NCBI GenBank assembly: GCA_901472455.1 | Contig: LR590464.1 | Coordinates: forward strand, 4,092,001-4,156,000 | Source: Leclercia adecarboxylata | GTDB taxonomy: Bacteria > Pseudomonadota > Gammaproteobacteria > Enterobacterales > Enterobacteriaceae | Direction of reading: 5' to 3' | DNA: 64,000 nt | Shown: piece after piece, positions 50,979 to 64,000 of the stretch | Layout: each line of letters starts with the position of its first letter | How positions within the stretch are numbered: position 1 is the stretch's first letter | Program-made: the position numbers and the translations under genes | The notes under the pieces: model-generated | What the model was told of the DNA's origin: nothing | Database searches by the model: none | What the model saw: the letters and a program-made list of their open reading frames with translations, nothing else

Positions 50979-51119
50979 CTTTTTTCAACTTCTGATGGAT
51001 GCGAGTGATTGAACTCATACATTAATGTTTTCCCACGAAGTCTTTTTTCAGGTAAAGCCTTCGCACATATCGGTAAATAGCTTGCCTGCTTTTATTTTTT
51101 CTGTCATCGACATGTTCAT
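50979..51119 (-). pseudogene. lacA: lacA 5' fragment truncated by IS1
   Basis: Reads MNMSMTEKIKAGKLFTDMCE, then GLPEKRLRGKTLMYEFNHSH and PSEVEKR (one extra T in between), the first 47 residues of galactoside O-acetyltransferase, and then runs into the IS1 end. The acetyltransferase repeats are gone. The remainder of lacA is not found on the other side of IS1, so IS1-adjacent deletion removed it. Confidence 0.92.
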
Positions 51120-51145
51120 TTTTAACATTCCGTCCTGATAAGTTG

Positions 51146-51175
51146 GTCGGATAAGGCGCTCGCGCCGTATCCGAC
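51146..51175. repeat. REP element between lacY and lacA
   Basis: GTCGGATAAGGCGC pairs with GCGCCGTATCCGAC with one mismatch. E. coli carries a REP sequence at the same place between lacY and lacA. Confidence 0.85.
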
Positions 51176-51184
51176 ATTAATTTC

Positions 51185-52484
<1,300 letters not shown>

Positions 52485-52490
52485 TTATTA

Positions 52491-55687
<3,197 letters not shown>

Positions 55688-55695
<8 letters not shown>

Positions 55696-56770
55696 CGCTT
55701 TCAAGTCGGGAAACTTGTCGTGCCAGCTGCATTAAGGAATCGGCCAACGTGCGGGGAGAGGTGGTTTGCGTATTGGGCGCCAGGGTGGTTTTTCTTTTCA
55801 CCAGTGAGACGGGCAACAGCTGATTGCTCTTCACCGCCTGGCCCTGAGAGAGTTTCAGCAAGCGGTCCACGCTGGTTTGCCCCAGCAGGCGAAAATCCTG
55901 TTTGATGGTGGTTAACGGCGGGATATAACACGAGCTGTCTTCGGTATCGTCGTATCCCACTACCGAGATATCCGCACCAACGCGCAACCCGGACTCGGTA
56001 ATGGCGCGCATTGCGCCCAGCGCCATCTGATCGTTGGCAACCAGCATCGCAGTGGGAACGATGCCCTCATTCAGCATTTGCATGGTTTGTTGAAAACCGG
56101 ACATGGCACTCCAGTCGCCTTCCCGTTCCGCTATCGGCTGAATTTGATTGCGAGTGAGATATTTATGCCAGCCCGCCAGACGCAGACGCGCCGAGACAGA
56201 ACTTAATGGGCCCGCTAACAGCGCGATTTGCTGGTGACCCAATGCGACCAGATGCTCCACGCCCAGTCGCGTACCGTCTTCATGGGAGAAAATAATACTG
56301 TTGATGGGAGTCTGGTCAGAGACATCAAGAAATAACGCCGGAACATTAGCGCAGGCAGCTTCCACAGCAATGGCATCCTGGTCATCCAGCGGATAGTTAA
56401 TGATCAGCCCACTGACGCGTTGCGCGAGAAGATTGTGCACCGCCGCTTTACAGGCTTCGACGCCGCTTCGTTCTACCATCGACACCACCACGCTGGCACC
56501 CAGTTGATCGGCGCGAGATTTAATCGCCGCGACAATTTGCGACGGCGCGTGCAGGGCCAGACTGGAGGTGGCAACGCCAATCAGCAACGACTGTTTCCCC
56601 GCCAGTTGTTGTGCCACGCGGTTGGGAATGTAGTTCAGCTGCGCCATCGCCGCTTCCACCTTTTCCCGCGTTTTCGCAGAGACGTGGCTGGCCTGGTTCA
56701 CCACGCGGGAAACGGTCTGATAAGAGACACCGGCATACTCTGCGACATCGTATAGCGTTACTGGTTTCAC
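55688..56770 (-). CDS. lacI: Lac repressor
   Basis: 360 aa from the GTG at 56768-56770 (VKPVTLYDVAEYAGVSYQTV), as in E. coli. The helix-turn-helix and hinge are followed by the periplasmic-binding-like core (IGVATSSLALHAPSQIV, VSGLIINYPLDDQDA) and the tetramerisation heptads LADSLMQLARQVSRLESGQ. No frameshift is seen. An upstream ATG (56866) in frame is not the known start. Confidence 0.97.
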
Positions 56771-57122
56771 ATTTACCACCCTGAATTGACTCTCTTCGGG
56801 TGCTATCATGCCATACCACGAAATGTTTTGCGCCATTCGGAGGGGGCACGCCGAAGTGAGATTCAAAATGCCGACGTCAGTTCACAGGTGGGTAATGATA
56901 CCAACGTGTTGATTTCGTATTTTCACTGACACCAGGATCATCCTGATGTTACAAAGATTGAATGACTACAGATTAAAATAGTCATCAACAGGTTGACAGC
57001 ATTACCCAGCGCCCGCTTTCCGCGTATTTTTCGATTTGCACTGCCGGGGGCACTGGCGGGTATCGCGTTCCGCACACTTTTACATTTATTTATCTGGTGA
57101 CTGACCTTTTTAAGGAGACAGA
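56771..57122. other. lacI promoter and junction sequence
   Basis: The lacI promoter should lie at about 56771-56880. E. coli-like lac sequence ends near 56830-56850, where the lac segment joins unrelated DNA. From 56972 a plus-strand frame reads IKIVINRLTALPSARFPRIF, then FALPGALAGIAFRTLLHLFI before a stop at about 57100. This could be the end of a membrane protein lost at the junction, but I cannot name it. Confidence 0.45.
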
Positions 57123-58132
57123 ATGAAAGCCGTTGGTTTCTGGCAACCCGGGAAAGTACATCCGTTATTGAAGATTTGTCGCTTCCCCACCCATCCATGC
57201 CCAAGGGGCGTGATCTTTTGATCAGAGTCAGGGCGGTCGCGGTTAACCCACGGGACCTGAAAAGCCGGCGAAACATCAGTCCCTCTGCAGGCAATCCGGT
57301 AGTTATGGGATACGACGCTTCCGGTGTTGTTGAAGCAACCGGACCAGATGTGACGCTGTTCAGGCCAGGTGACCACGTTTTCTATGCCGGTGTGCTCGAT
57401 CGCCAGGGAGCCAACGCAGAGTTTCAGCTGGTTGACGAACGCATTACGGGGATAAAGCCGGCAGCACTAAGTTTTGAAGCTGCAGCGTCGGTTCCTCTGA
57501 CCGGTCTGACAGCCTGGGAAATGTTATTTGATCGTCTGCAGTTGTCAGTGAACGGAGATGCTGATCAGACCCTGTTGATGCTTGGCGGTGCGGGCGGAGT
57601 CCCTTGTATGGCTATACAGCTTGCCCGCACTCTGAGTCGGGTGAACATCATCGGGACTGCCTCCCGGCAGGAGAGTGTCAGAGCGGTTCGCGGGTTTGGT
57701 GCGCATTATGTCCTGGATCATTCATGTGCGCTTGCGCCACAGGTTGCCAGCCTTGCTGGACTCCCTCCCATTACCCGGATTTTCTCAACGTACACCACGC
57801 CATCTGCCTGGGAAAATATGGCCGAAATTATTGCCCCACAAGGCCGTATCGGACTCATCGACGACCCTGAACCACTGGATCTGCGTTTGATCAAATTTAA
57901 GAGCGTTTCTGTTCACTGGGAGGCAATGTTTACCCGCCCCATGCATGCTACTGCGGACATGTCTAAACAGCATGATATTCTTAACAAACTCTCATGCATG
58001 CTGGATTCCGGTAAGCTCAAACCTCCGTTGCTGGCAGAGTATGGCAGGCTGAATGCTAAAGCACTTCGCCGGGCTCATGAGGACATGGAAAATAAAAATG
58101 TGAACGGGAAAATTGTTTTTTCAGGGTTCTGA
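57123..58132 (+). CDS. Zinc-type/quinone-oxidoreductase-like alcohol dehydrogenase (one apparent frameshift)
   Basis: About 336 aa of the MDR superfamily: MKAVGFWQPGK at the start (ATG 57123, AAGGAG 10 nt before), GRDLLIRVRAVAVNPRDLKS, GYDASGVVEATGPDVTLFRP GD-type core, and the nucleotide loop LMLGGAGGVPCMAIQLARTL. No structural-zinc cysteine cluster is seen, so it is nearer the quinone oxidoreductase branch. One indel lies near 57160 before EDLSLPHPSMP. The substrate is unknown. It is the last gene before the right Tn3-type end. Confidence 0.8.
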
Positions 58133-58348
58133 TGAACAGGCCTGTCAGAGTAAAAAAAGATTCGGGTTCAGCACAATGCTGAATTCTGTCTGGCTATAGA
58201 GTAAGAATCGTACCGGAATTGAGCATTTACCCTCAGTACCTGCGGATGAAAAAGCAGTCTGCCCTGACATACTGAATAATCCCTTCTCATAAGATGCCTC
58301 TCTTTTGCTGTTTAAAGAGCTGAGCAGTCCGGGCGGAGACTGACCTCG

Positions 58349-58370
58349 TTCCGCTTTCCAAGCGACCCCC
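58349..58370 (-). repeat. Partial second Tn3-type end
   Basis: 22 bp matching the outer 22 bp of the right terminal repeat (TTCCGCTTTCCAAGCGACCC) at 20 of 22 positions, in the same orientation, 82 bp inside it. The inner part of the repeat has diverged. It may be a remnant of an older transposon end. The remainder of 58133-58452 contains no gene. Confidence 0.6.
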
Positions 58371-58452
58371 TTGTTGAAAGTGCGACAAAAGAGATAGGGC
58401 GAATGACTATACTTCGCTCATAGCTGCCCGTCATGCCAGCTCAAAAAACAGG

Positions 58453-58490
58453 CTTAACGTAGGATATTTTCCGTTTTCCAAGCGGCCCCC
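58453..58490 (-). repeat. Tn3-family 38-bp terminal inverted repeat, right
   Basis: In the plus strand it begins CTTAACGTAGGATATTTTCC and ends AGCGGCCCCC. Read inward it starts GGGGGCCGCTTGG, 34/38 identical to 46876-46913. The adjacent outside 5-mers are TTACA (left) and CATAT (right), so there is no target duplication between the two ends. Confidence 0.88.
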
Positions 58491-58754
58491 CATATTGAAT
58501 GGCTGACGGTACTGGATTTCGATGAGATAAAAATAGACCGTATTTTTATTGCCAATATTGATGACCCGGTGAAGCGAGCGCTACTTGTTTCTGTGGTGAA
58601 AGGGTTACGTGGTACTGGCAAACCACTGGTGTTTGAAGGGGTGGAAACGCCAGGACAGTTTGAATTCGTCCGTTCTCTTGGCCCCGGTTACCTAGTTCAG
58701 GGCTGGTATACCGGAAAACCCGAAACAATATCTGCGATGAATATTCAGGGTTAA
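58491..58754 (+). pseudogene. EAL-domain (c-di-GMP phosphodiesterase) C-terminal fragment
   Basis: The frame is open from the transposon end: HIEWLTVLDFDEIKIDRIFI, then NIDDPVKRALLVSVVKGLRG and FEGVETPGQFEFVRSLGPGY, ending SAMNIQG. DEIKIDR and EGVET are conserved EAL positions (metal Asp and Glu). The N-terminal half with the EAL motif itself is missing, so no activity is expected. The break is exactly at the Tn3-type repeat. Confidence 0.78.
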
Positions 58755-59476
58755 AACGATACGGGGCCCGGCCCGTATCGGCAACCCGACCCGTCAGCGT
58801 ATCGCTTTCTGTCTGAAGCCGGTTCAGGTCGGCTTCTATCTGCGCGATGCGGCGGGAGATTTATTCAGAACGACTGCCGAAGTTCATCCGGCGAAGCTTA
58901 TCCAGCTGCGCCTGCAGATGGTCTATTTCGCGCTCCCGGTCGGCCTGCTTTTCCAGCAGGGCGCGGTTCAGCGCTTCCTGTTCGGACAGGCGCTGTTTCA
59001 GCAGAAGGATGTCGTCAGGGGGAGGTGTTGTTCATAAGCCCGCATTTTACCAGGCTTATTCAACGACAACCAGGATAAAGAGGCCTACAACATGGTCAGG
59101 GACGTAAGCAGTCTTTTAGGCTGCCGCCAGTCGATGCCTTCCAGAAGCATTGCCAGCTGCGCCGGGGTCAGGAACACTTTGCCATCGCGGGCAGAGGGCC
59201 AGGCGAAGCGGCCGCGTTCCAGCCGTTTGGTCAGCAGGCACAGCCCGTCGCCGGTGGACCACAGCAGTTTGACCTTACTGCCGCTGCGGCCCCGGAAGAT
59301 GAAGACATGGCCGGACATCGGGTCATCTTTCAGCATCGTCTGCACCTTTGCGGCGAGACCATTAAAGCCGTTGCGCATGTCGGTGATACCGGCAACCAGC
59401 CAGATTTTGGTGCCTGTTGGCAGGTGGTTATCACTTCCTTTATCTGTCCTGTGATGATCCTTATGACTTCGCCAGA
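58755..59476 (-). mobile_element. IS66-family remnant (tnpB and tnpC start)
   Basis: TnpB lies at about 59085-59440: LPTGTKIWLVAGITDMRNGF, SGHVFIFRGRSGSKVKLLWS, ending LLTSLTML, with one indel near its start. The TnpC start lies at about 58755-59034: DDILLLKQRLSEQEALNRAL and the coiled coil REREIDHLQAQLDKLRRMNF, broken by indels and then cut. tnpA and the TnpC catalytic domain are absent. It lies between the EAL fragment and fecE. Confidence 0.82.
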
Positions 59477-60245
59477 CTACTTCACCACACACATGGGTCT
59501 GCCAGATACCGGTTCGGGATGGATTTCCGCTTCTACGCTGAACACCGTCTTTAGAAGCTCTGGTTTCATCACTGCTTCCGGAGCACCTTGCGCCATCACG
59601 CGACCGCTTGCCAGTACCACCCAGATGATCGCAATAGCGGCTGGCCTGATTCAGATCGTGGAGTACCGTCACTACGGTTTTCCCCTGCCTTTTGAGTTCA
59701 ACCATCAGGCGCATCAGTTCAACCTGATGATTGATATCGAGGTAGGTCGTAGGCTCATCAAGAAGAATGAGTGGGGTATCCTGTGCCAGCACCATCGCCA
59801 GAAACGCACGCTGGCGCTGGCCGCCGGAAAGCTGGGTTAACCTGCGGTCAGCCAGATTGCGCGTCCGGGTCTGACTCATTGCCACGTTGACCCGCTCGTT
59901 GTCTTCCGCGGAGAGTCGCCCCCACAACGACAGCCACGGGCTGCGGCCGTAGGAAACCAGTTCCCGTACAGTGATCCCCTCGGGGGATAAATGGTGTTGC
60001 GGCAGTAAAGCCAGGCGGCGAGCCAGCTGGCGGGCGGAAAAACCGGCTATGGGTTTTTCATCAAGCAATATCTCGCCAGAGTCTGGTGTTAACAGGCGAG
60101 AAAAACAGTTCAACAGCGTCGATTTCCCGCAACCGTTAGGGCCGAGCAGGGCCGTGATTTTTCCGGCAGGCAGGGCGAGAGAAAGTCCATCCAGCACGGT
60201 TTGTGCGCCATAGCTGACGGTCAGATTTTCAGTACGTAATCTCAT
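59477..60245 (-). CDS. fecE: Ferric citrate ABC transporter ATPase (one apparent frameshift)
   Basis: Energises FecCD for ferric dicitrate uptake across the inner membrane. Walker A is LLGPNGCGKSTLLNCF, the signature RRLTQLSGGQRQRAFLAM, Walker B LILLDEPTTYLDIN and the H-loop VTVLHDLNQ. An extra G near 59625 shifts the frame after RYCDHL; repaired it runs VVLASGRVMAQGAPE to RPMCVVK, 255 aa as in E. coli. The apparent long fusion with IS66 TnpB comes only from this shift. Confidence 0.94.
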
Positions 60246-61203
60246 TTATCGCATTCTCACAAGCAGCCAGACAAACCACGGTGCGCCGATAATGGCGGTC
60301 AGCACGCCTGCCGGAAGCTCCAGCGGCGGATGAATGATTCGTGCCAGCAGATCGGCAATGACCAGCAACAACGCGCCCGTCAGGGCCGAAACGGGCATCA
60401 GCCAGCGGTGACGCCCGCCGGCGATCCTGCCGCACCATGTGCGGCACGACGAGACCAATAAAACTTATCGGGCCACAGACGGCCACGCCGGTTGCTGTCA
60501 TCGCGACAGCCAGCATCAGCCCCTGGAACCGGGTGCGCTGAACCGACACGCCGAGCGTGGCTGCTCGTGCATCGCCCAGCGCCAGCAGGTCGAGATCGCG
60601 ACAAAAGCGCAGGCTCAGCGGCAAAAACAGAATGAGCAACGGCACGGCAATCTTCACAAAGTGCCAGTCGCGCCCCCATAAGCTACCCGTCAGCCACAGC
60701 AGGGCACTGTTTACATCCTGCGGGTGCAGGAGCATCAGGTAATCCGTCAGGCTCGCCCAGCAGGCGGAAAGCGCCACGCCGGTGAGCGCCAGCTTCATCG
60801 GCTGGTGGGTCTTTGCCAGCATCTTCAGCAAGATCAACCCCGCCATACCGCCCGCAAAGGCCAGCAGCGGCAGCACCATCACGGATAGTGATGGCATAAG
60901 AAGCAGTGCTCCCACAGAGGCAAGGCTGGCGGCATGGTTAATGCCGAGAATATCCGGTGATGCTAGCGGGTTACGCACAATCCCCTGTACCAGCACGCCC
61001 GCCACGGCGAGGGCTGCACCGACAAACAGTGCCAGCAGCAAGCGCGGCAGTCGGTACTCCATCAATACATAATAATGCTCGCGTCCGTCCTGCCAGTCGG
61101 TCAGCAGCGCGCGCCACGGCACGGGGATCACCCCCATATGGAGTGATAACAGCGCACAACCTGCCAGGGCAAGGGTGATGAAAATGACCAGCGCAATTTT
61201 CAT
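60246..61203 (-). CDS. fecD: Ferric citrate ABC transporter permease FecD (one apparent frameshift)
   Basis: A BtuC-family permease starting MKIALVIFITLALAGCALLS (ATG overlapping the fecC stop) and ending PWFVWLLVRMR, 318 aa after repair as in E. coli. The coupling segment GPISFIGLVVPHMVR is present. One extra base near 60435 breaks the frame after MVR. The stop is 1 bp from the fecE start. Confidence 0.94.
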
Positions 61204-62198
61204 CCTCGCCTCCTCACCAGCCAGACAAAGCAAGGACTGCCAATCAGCGCCAGCACTGCGCCTGCGGGCAGATCGCCGGGGAAGGCCAGCGCGCGTGCGA
61301 GTACATCTGCCATCAGCATCAGCGTGGCCCCCAGCAGCATGCTCACCGGCAGTACGTTGCGCTGATCGAAGCCTGCCCAGAAGCGCGCCAGATGTGGCAC
61401 CAGCAGGCCGATAAACGCCACCGGACCTGCCACACTGACGCACGCGCCAACCAGAAGCAGCACTAACATATTGATGATCAAACGTAGTCTCGGCAGGTTC
61501 ACTCCCAGCGTATGGGCGGTACTGTCGCTGACGTTGAGCAGGTTCAGTTGATTCGCCAGCAGCAACACGACAGGGACTGCAGTGACCACCACCGGCAAGA
61601 GCTGCCAGACATCCTGCCAGTGGGCGTGGGACACTCCGCCTGCCAGCCAGTAAAAGATGCCGTAAGCATGATCTTCGGCCAGCAGCAGGGTGATGCGGGT
61701 CAGGGCCATACAAAAGGCCGACAGCGCGATACCCGCGAGGATCAGTTTGTTTCTGTCCTGGGTATGACGAAACCCGCCTCCTGCGGTCATGACCAGCAGC
61801 CAGCTCACGCCGCCCCCGCATGCCGCGATGAACGACAGGGAATAGCCTGCAACCGGCGTCGGACTCAGCGCGCTGGTAAGCGCCATAGCCAGCGCCGCGC
61901 CGCTGTTAATGCCGAGCAGTGAAGGAGAGGCCATTGGGTTGTGGGTCAGGGTTTGCAGCAGCGTGCCCGCGAGCGCCAGGCTTGCGCCGATCAGAACGGC
62001 GACCAGGCTTCGCGGCAAACGAAGGTTTTGCACCAGCGCTTCTGGTAGCGTTGGCGTGTGTCCAGGCTGCAGGGCGCGGATTGCGTCTGCTCCGGAAACA
62101 GGAATGGCCGAGTAGCAAAACAGACTCAGCCAGAAAATAATAATAAGTACTGCAACGGGAAGCCCCCACAGCAGCACCGGGTGTTTTAGCGCGGTCAT
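61200..62198 (-). CDS. fecC: Ferric citrate ABC transporter permease FecC
   Basis: 332 aa, the E. coli length, starting MTALKHPVLLWGLPVAVLII. It is a multi-helix BtuC-type permease with LRLPRSLVAVLIGASLALAG, TLLQTLTHNPMASPSLLG and GPVAFIGLLVPHLARFW. It pairs with FecD to form the channel. The start overlaps the fecB stop (ATGA) and the stop overlaps the fecD start. No frameshift is seen. Confidence 0.96.
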   Translation of the reverse strand: MTALKHPVLLWGLPVAVLIIIFWLSLFCYSAIPVSGADAIRALQPGHTPTLPEALVQNLRLPRSLVAVLIGASLALAGTLLQTLTHNPMASPSLLGINSGAALAMALTSALSPTPVAGYSLSFIAACGGGVSWLLVMTAGGGFRHTQDRNKLILAGIALSAFCMALTRITLLLAEDHAYGIFYWLAGGVSHAHWQDVWQLLPVVVTAVPVVLLLANQLNLLNVSDSTAHTLGVNLPRLRLIINMLVLLLVGACVSVAGPVAFIGLLVPHLARFWAGFDQRNVLPVSMLLGATLMLMADVLARALAFPGDLPAGAVLALIGSPCFVWLVRRRG

Positions 62199-63097
62199 TT
62201 CACATCGGTAAGCGGCTGATGGTGGAAGATTTTTACCGTGTCAGCGGCAATACGCTCTGCGGCAAAAATACCGCGCATCCGCGCCCAGGCGTTACTGTCG
62301 ACTGAAGCAACCTGCTGCTTCTGCGCGGCGGTTAATATCTGCCAGAGCGGATCTTGTTGCCAGCGTTTAACAATGCTCTCTTCGCGATAGTGGGCAACCA
62401 GCAGCCAGGCAGGATTGACCGCCAGCAGTTGCTCCAGGCCGATGGACGGCATGGACGCGCCCGCCATCGCAGCGGGAACGTTCAGCCCCAGAGAAGCCAG
62501 CACGCTGCCGGTCCAGGTCTCCTGGGTATGCAGGTTGAATAGCTGTTCGCGTGATGTGCCAAAGGCCACGCGTGTCCCTGTGGGAAGCTGGCTGGCCCAC
62601 TGCGCCATCTTCTCTTTATGTTGTTCCAGACGCGCCTGCATCTCTCGTTTTTTACCTACCACTTCGCCGATGATAGCCGCTGAGTGCAAATTTTCAGCGT
62701 AGGTTTCGTTGCGGGACTTAAGCAGCAGTACCGGCGCGATTTGCTGCAAGGCGGTGTAAATCCCCGCATGGCGACTGCTGTCGGCAATGATCAGGTCTGG
62801 TTTCAGGGCAGCAATGGCTTCCAGGCTCGGCTGCGCGCGCGTTCCGACGGACTGCCACGGTTTCAGGTGCGCACGCACTTCGGGCAGGATGCGTTTTGCA
62901 TCGTTATCGTCGGCAATACCGATCGGGCTGACGTCCACGGCGGCCAGCGCATCGGCGAACGAGAGTTCCAGCACCACAATCCGTTGTGGCGTTTTATCGA
63001 GTGTAAACGTGCCGTGTTCGTCCTGAACCGTGGCGGCAAAGGCGTGGCCGATCACCAGCAGCAGGCCTGCAAAAAGAAAACGGATAAATGCCAACAT
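62195..63097 (-). CDS. fecB: Ferric citrate periplasmic binding protein
   Basis: A 300-aa type III substrate-binding protein: signal peptide MLAFIRFLFAGLLLVIGHAFA, then PQRIVVLELSFADALAAVDV, ALKPDLIIADSSRHAGIYTA and the C-terminal lobe ending LTDVK. It delivers ferric dicitrate to FecCDE. The ATG at 63097 matches E. coli; a GTG two codons upstream is an alternative. No frameshift is seen. Confidence 0.96.
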   Translation of the reverse strand: MLAFIRFLFAGLLLVIGHAFAATVQDEHGTFTLDKTPQRIVVLELSFADALAAVDVSPIGIADDNDAKRILPEVRAHLKPWQSVGTRAQPSLEAIAALKPDLIIADSSRHAGIYTALQQIAPVLLLKSRNETYAENLHSAAIIGEVVGKKREMQARLEQHKEKMAQWASQLPTGTRVAFGTSREQLFNLHTQETWTGSVLASLGLNVPAAMAGASMPSIGLEQLLAVNPAWLLVAHYREESIVKRWQQDPLWQILTAAQKQQVASVDSNAWARMRGIFAAERIAADTVKIFHHQPLTDVK

Positions 63098-63141
63098 AGT
63101 CACATTCCAGCTAAAAGCCCGGCAAGCCGGGCGTTAACACA

Positions 63142-64000
63142 TCAGAACTTCAACGACCCCTGCATATACAGCGTGCGCGGCTGGCCTGCGTAGATGCCTT
63201 TGTTGTTGTCGTCATAAGAGCGGATGAAGTAGTCCTGGTCGAAGATGTTTTTCACACCGAACGCCAGGTTCAGATCTGCCATCTGCGGGCCAAAGTCATA
63301 CGCCACGCGTGCGCCCCAGAGCATGAAGCCGGGAATGCGGCCGGTACTGCCGTCGGCGCTCTCTTTCACCGTATTGGCGTTATCCGCAAACTGGCTGGAC
63401 TGGAAATCGCTGTTCAGATTGAACGTCCAGTTGCCCGGCTTGTAGTCCACGCCCAGCGTGCCTTTATGTTTCGGGGAGAATGGCACCTGATTGCCATAGG
63501 TGTCGCCTTTCTCGCGGATTTCCGCGTTCACATACGCATAGCTGGCGTAGACGGAAACGTTATCAAGCGTTGGCGTTAGCGTACCCAGGTCGTAACGTGC
63601 CTGCGTTTCCAGCCCGGTATGGCGCGTTTTGCCACGTGCAGTGACGGTGTCGTTGGTCTGGTTGGAGTCGTACTGATTGTTAAAGTTAATCAGGAACAGC
63701 CCCATTTCTGCCGTCAGCGCGCCGTCATCGTAGCGGGTACCGAGTTCCCAGGTTCGCGCTTTTTCCGGTTCCACATTGCCGCTTTGCACAGCCTTGCCAA
63801 TCTGGCTGTACTGTACGGTGCCGAACGAGCCTTCAGTGTTTGCATAAAGATTCCAGCTATCAGTCAGGTGATAGAGCACGTTCAACGCCGGAAGCGGTGC
63901 GTTATAGCTCACCTCTTCGTGCGTGCCTTTGATGGCGTTGTTCTGGTATGACTCGATATGTTCGAAACGCATACCCGGCGTGATGGTCCAGTTGCCGATG
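63142..64000 (-). CDS. fecA: Ferric citrate outer-membrane receptor, N-terminal part beyond window
   Basis: About 285 C-terminal residues of the 774-aa TonB-dependent receptor: beta-strands from TPGMRFEHIESYQNNAIKGT through LYANTEGSFGTVQYSQIGKA to the end TLYMQGSLKF with terminal Phe. Similarity to E. coli FecA is very high. The signalling domain, plug and, upstream, fecIR would lie past 64000. It heads the fecABCDE transcript running leftward. Confidence 0.96.
   Translation of the reverse strand, partial: IGNWTITPGMRFEHIESYQNNAIKGTHEEVSYNAPLPALNVLYHLTDSWNLYANTEGSFGTVQYSQIGKAVQSGNVEPEKARTWELGTRYDDGALTAEMGLFLINFNNQYDSNQTNDTVTARGKTRHTGLETQARYDLGTLTPTLDNVSVYASYAYVNAEIREKGDTYGNQVPFSPKHKGTLGVDYKPGNWTFNLNSDFQSSQFADNANTVKESADGSTGRIPGFMLWGARVAYDFGPQMADLNLAFGVKNIFDQDYFIRSYDDNNKGIYAGQPRTLYMQGSLKF

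Noticed and set aside
50200..50987. Target-site duplication of IS1
   Set aside because: The flanking 9-mers TGTGTTTTA and CTTTTTTCA differ, and no shifted 8-10-mer matches.
59085..60245. A 386-codon ORF joining FecE to IS66 TnpB
   Set aside because: The fusion exists only because an extra G near 59625 moves fecE out of frame. With it removed, FecE ends normally at 59477 with 255 aa.
60229..61821. A 530-codon minus-strand ORF over fecC/fecD
   Set aside because: Its first half is an out-of-frame reading of fecC and its end is created by the indel in fecD.

Overview
The window is enterobacterial. Positions 1-30591 follow the Escherichia coli order epd-tktA-loiP-speB-speA-yqgB-metK-galP-sprT-endA-rsmE-gshB-yqgE-ruvX-yggR-yggS-yggT-yggU-rdgB-hemW-yggN-yggL-trmB-mutY-yggX-mltC-nupG-speC-yqgA-tRNA-Phe. 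Differences from E. coli are an IclR-type regulator between ruvX and yggR, and a DUF559 gene plus a 63-bp tandem repeat array where E. coli has yggM-ansB. Protein similarity and the CCCTCTCCCC-type intergenic repeats suggest Enterobacter, Leclercia or Klebsiella rather than Escherichia. The genus is an inference.

A quality warning applies to the whole window. More than 30 single-base indels interrupt otherwise full-length, universally conserved genes (tktA, speA, metK, galP, sprT, yggR, rdgB, hemW, yggX, nupG, speC, yqgA, lacZ, lacY, umuC, fecD, fecE). Most are one extra base beside an identical base. They look like sequencing or assembly errors, so I annotate these genes as single CDS spanning the shifts.

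From the 3' end of tRNA-Phe to the right edge (30592-64000) the sequence is accessory. It opens with a tyrosine integrase and a MobH/TraI_2-like protein that lacks its metal-binding histidines. A minus-strand block typical of IncF-like plasmid maintenance/leading regions follows: UvrD-like helicase, N6-methylase-like, DUF1281, ArdC, DUF3085 and four unknown proteins. Eight of the gene starts in this block are preceded by the same RNA-like architecture, a terminator hairpin interleaved with a competing stem. Next come a serine recombinase and a tyrosine recombinase between copies of a structured element that shows compensatory base changes, a CPBP protease, a lipoprotein, and umuC with a truncated umuD.

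A pair of inward-facing 38-bp Tn3-family terminal repeats (46876-46913 and 58453-58490) encloses 11.6 kb without a transposase. Inside are a copper receptor module, IS1, a near-E. coli lac operon (lacI-lacZ-lacY, with lacA cut by IS1) and an alcohol dehydrogenase-like gene. The left repeat interrupts umuD and the right repeat abuts an EAL-domain fragment. An IS66 remnant and a fecABCDE ferric citrate operon (fecA running off the edge) complete the window. Cargo of this kind (lac, fec, copper, umuC, leading-region genes) is known from large Klebsiella/Enterobacter IncF plasmids, so this may be a plasmid-derived island at tRNA-Phe. A chromosome-plasmid misjoin cannot be excluded.
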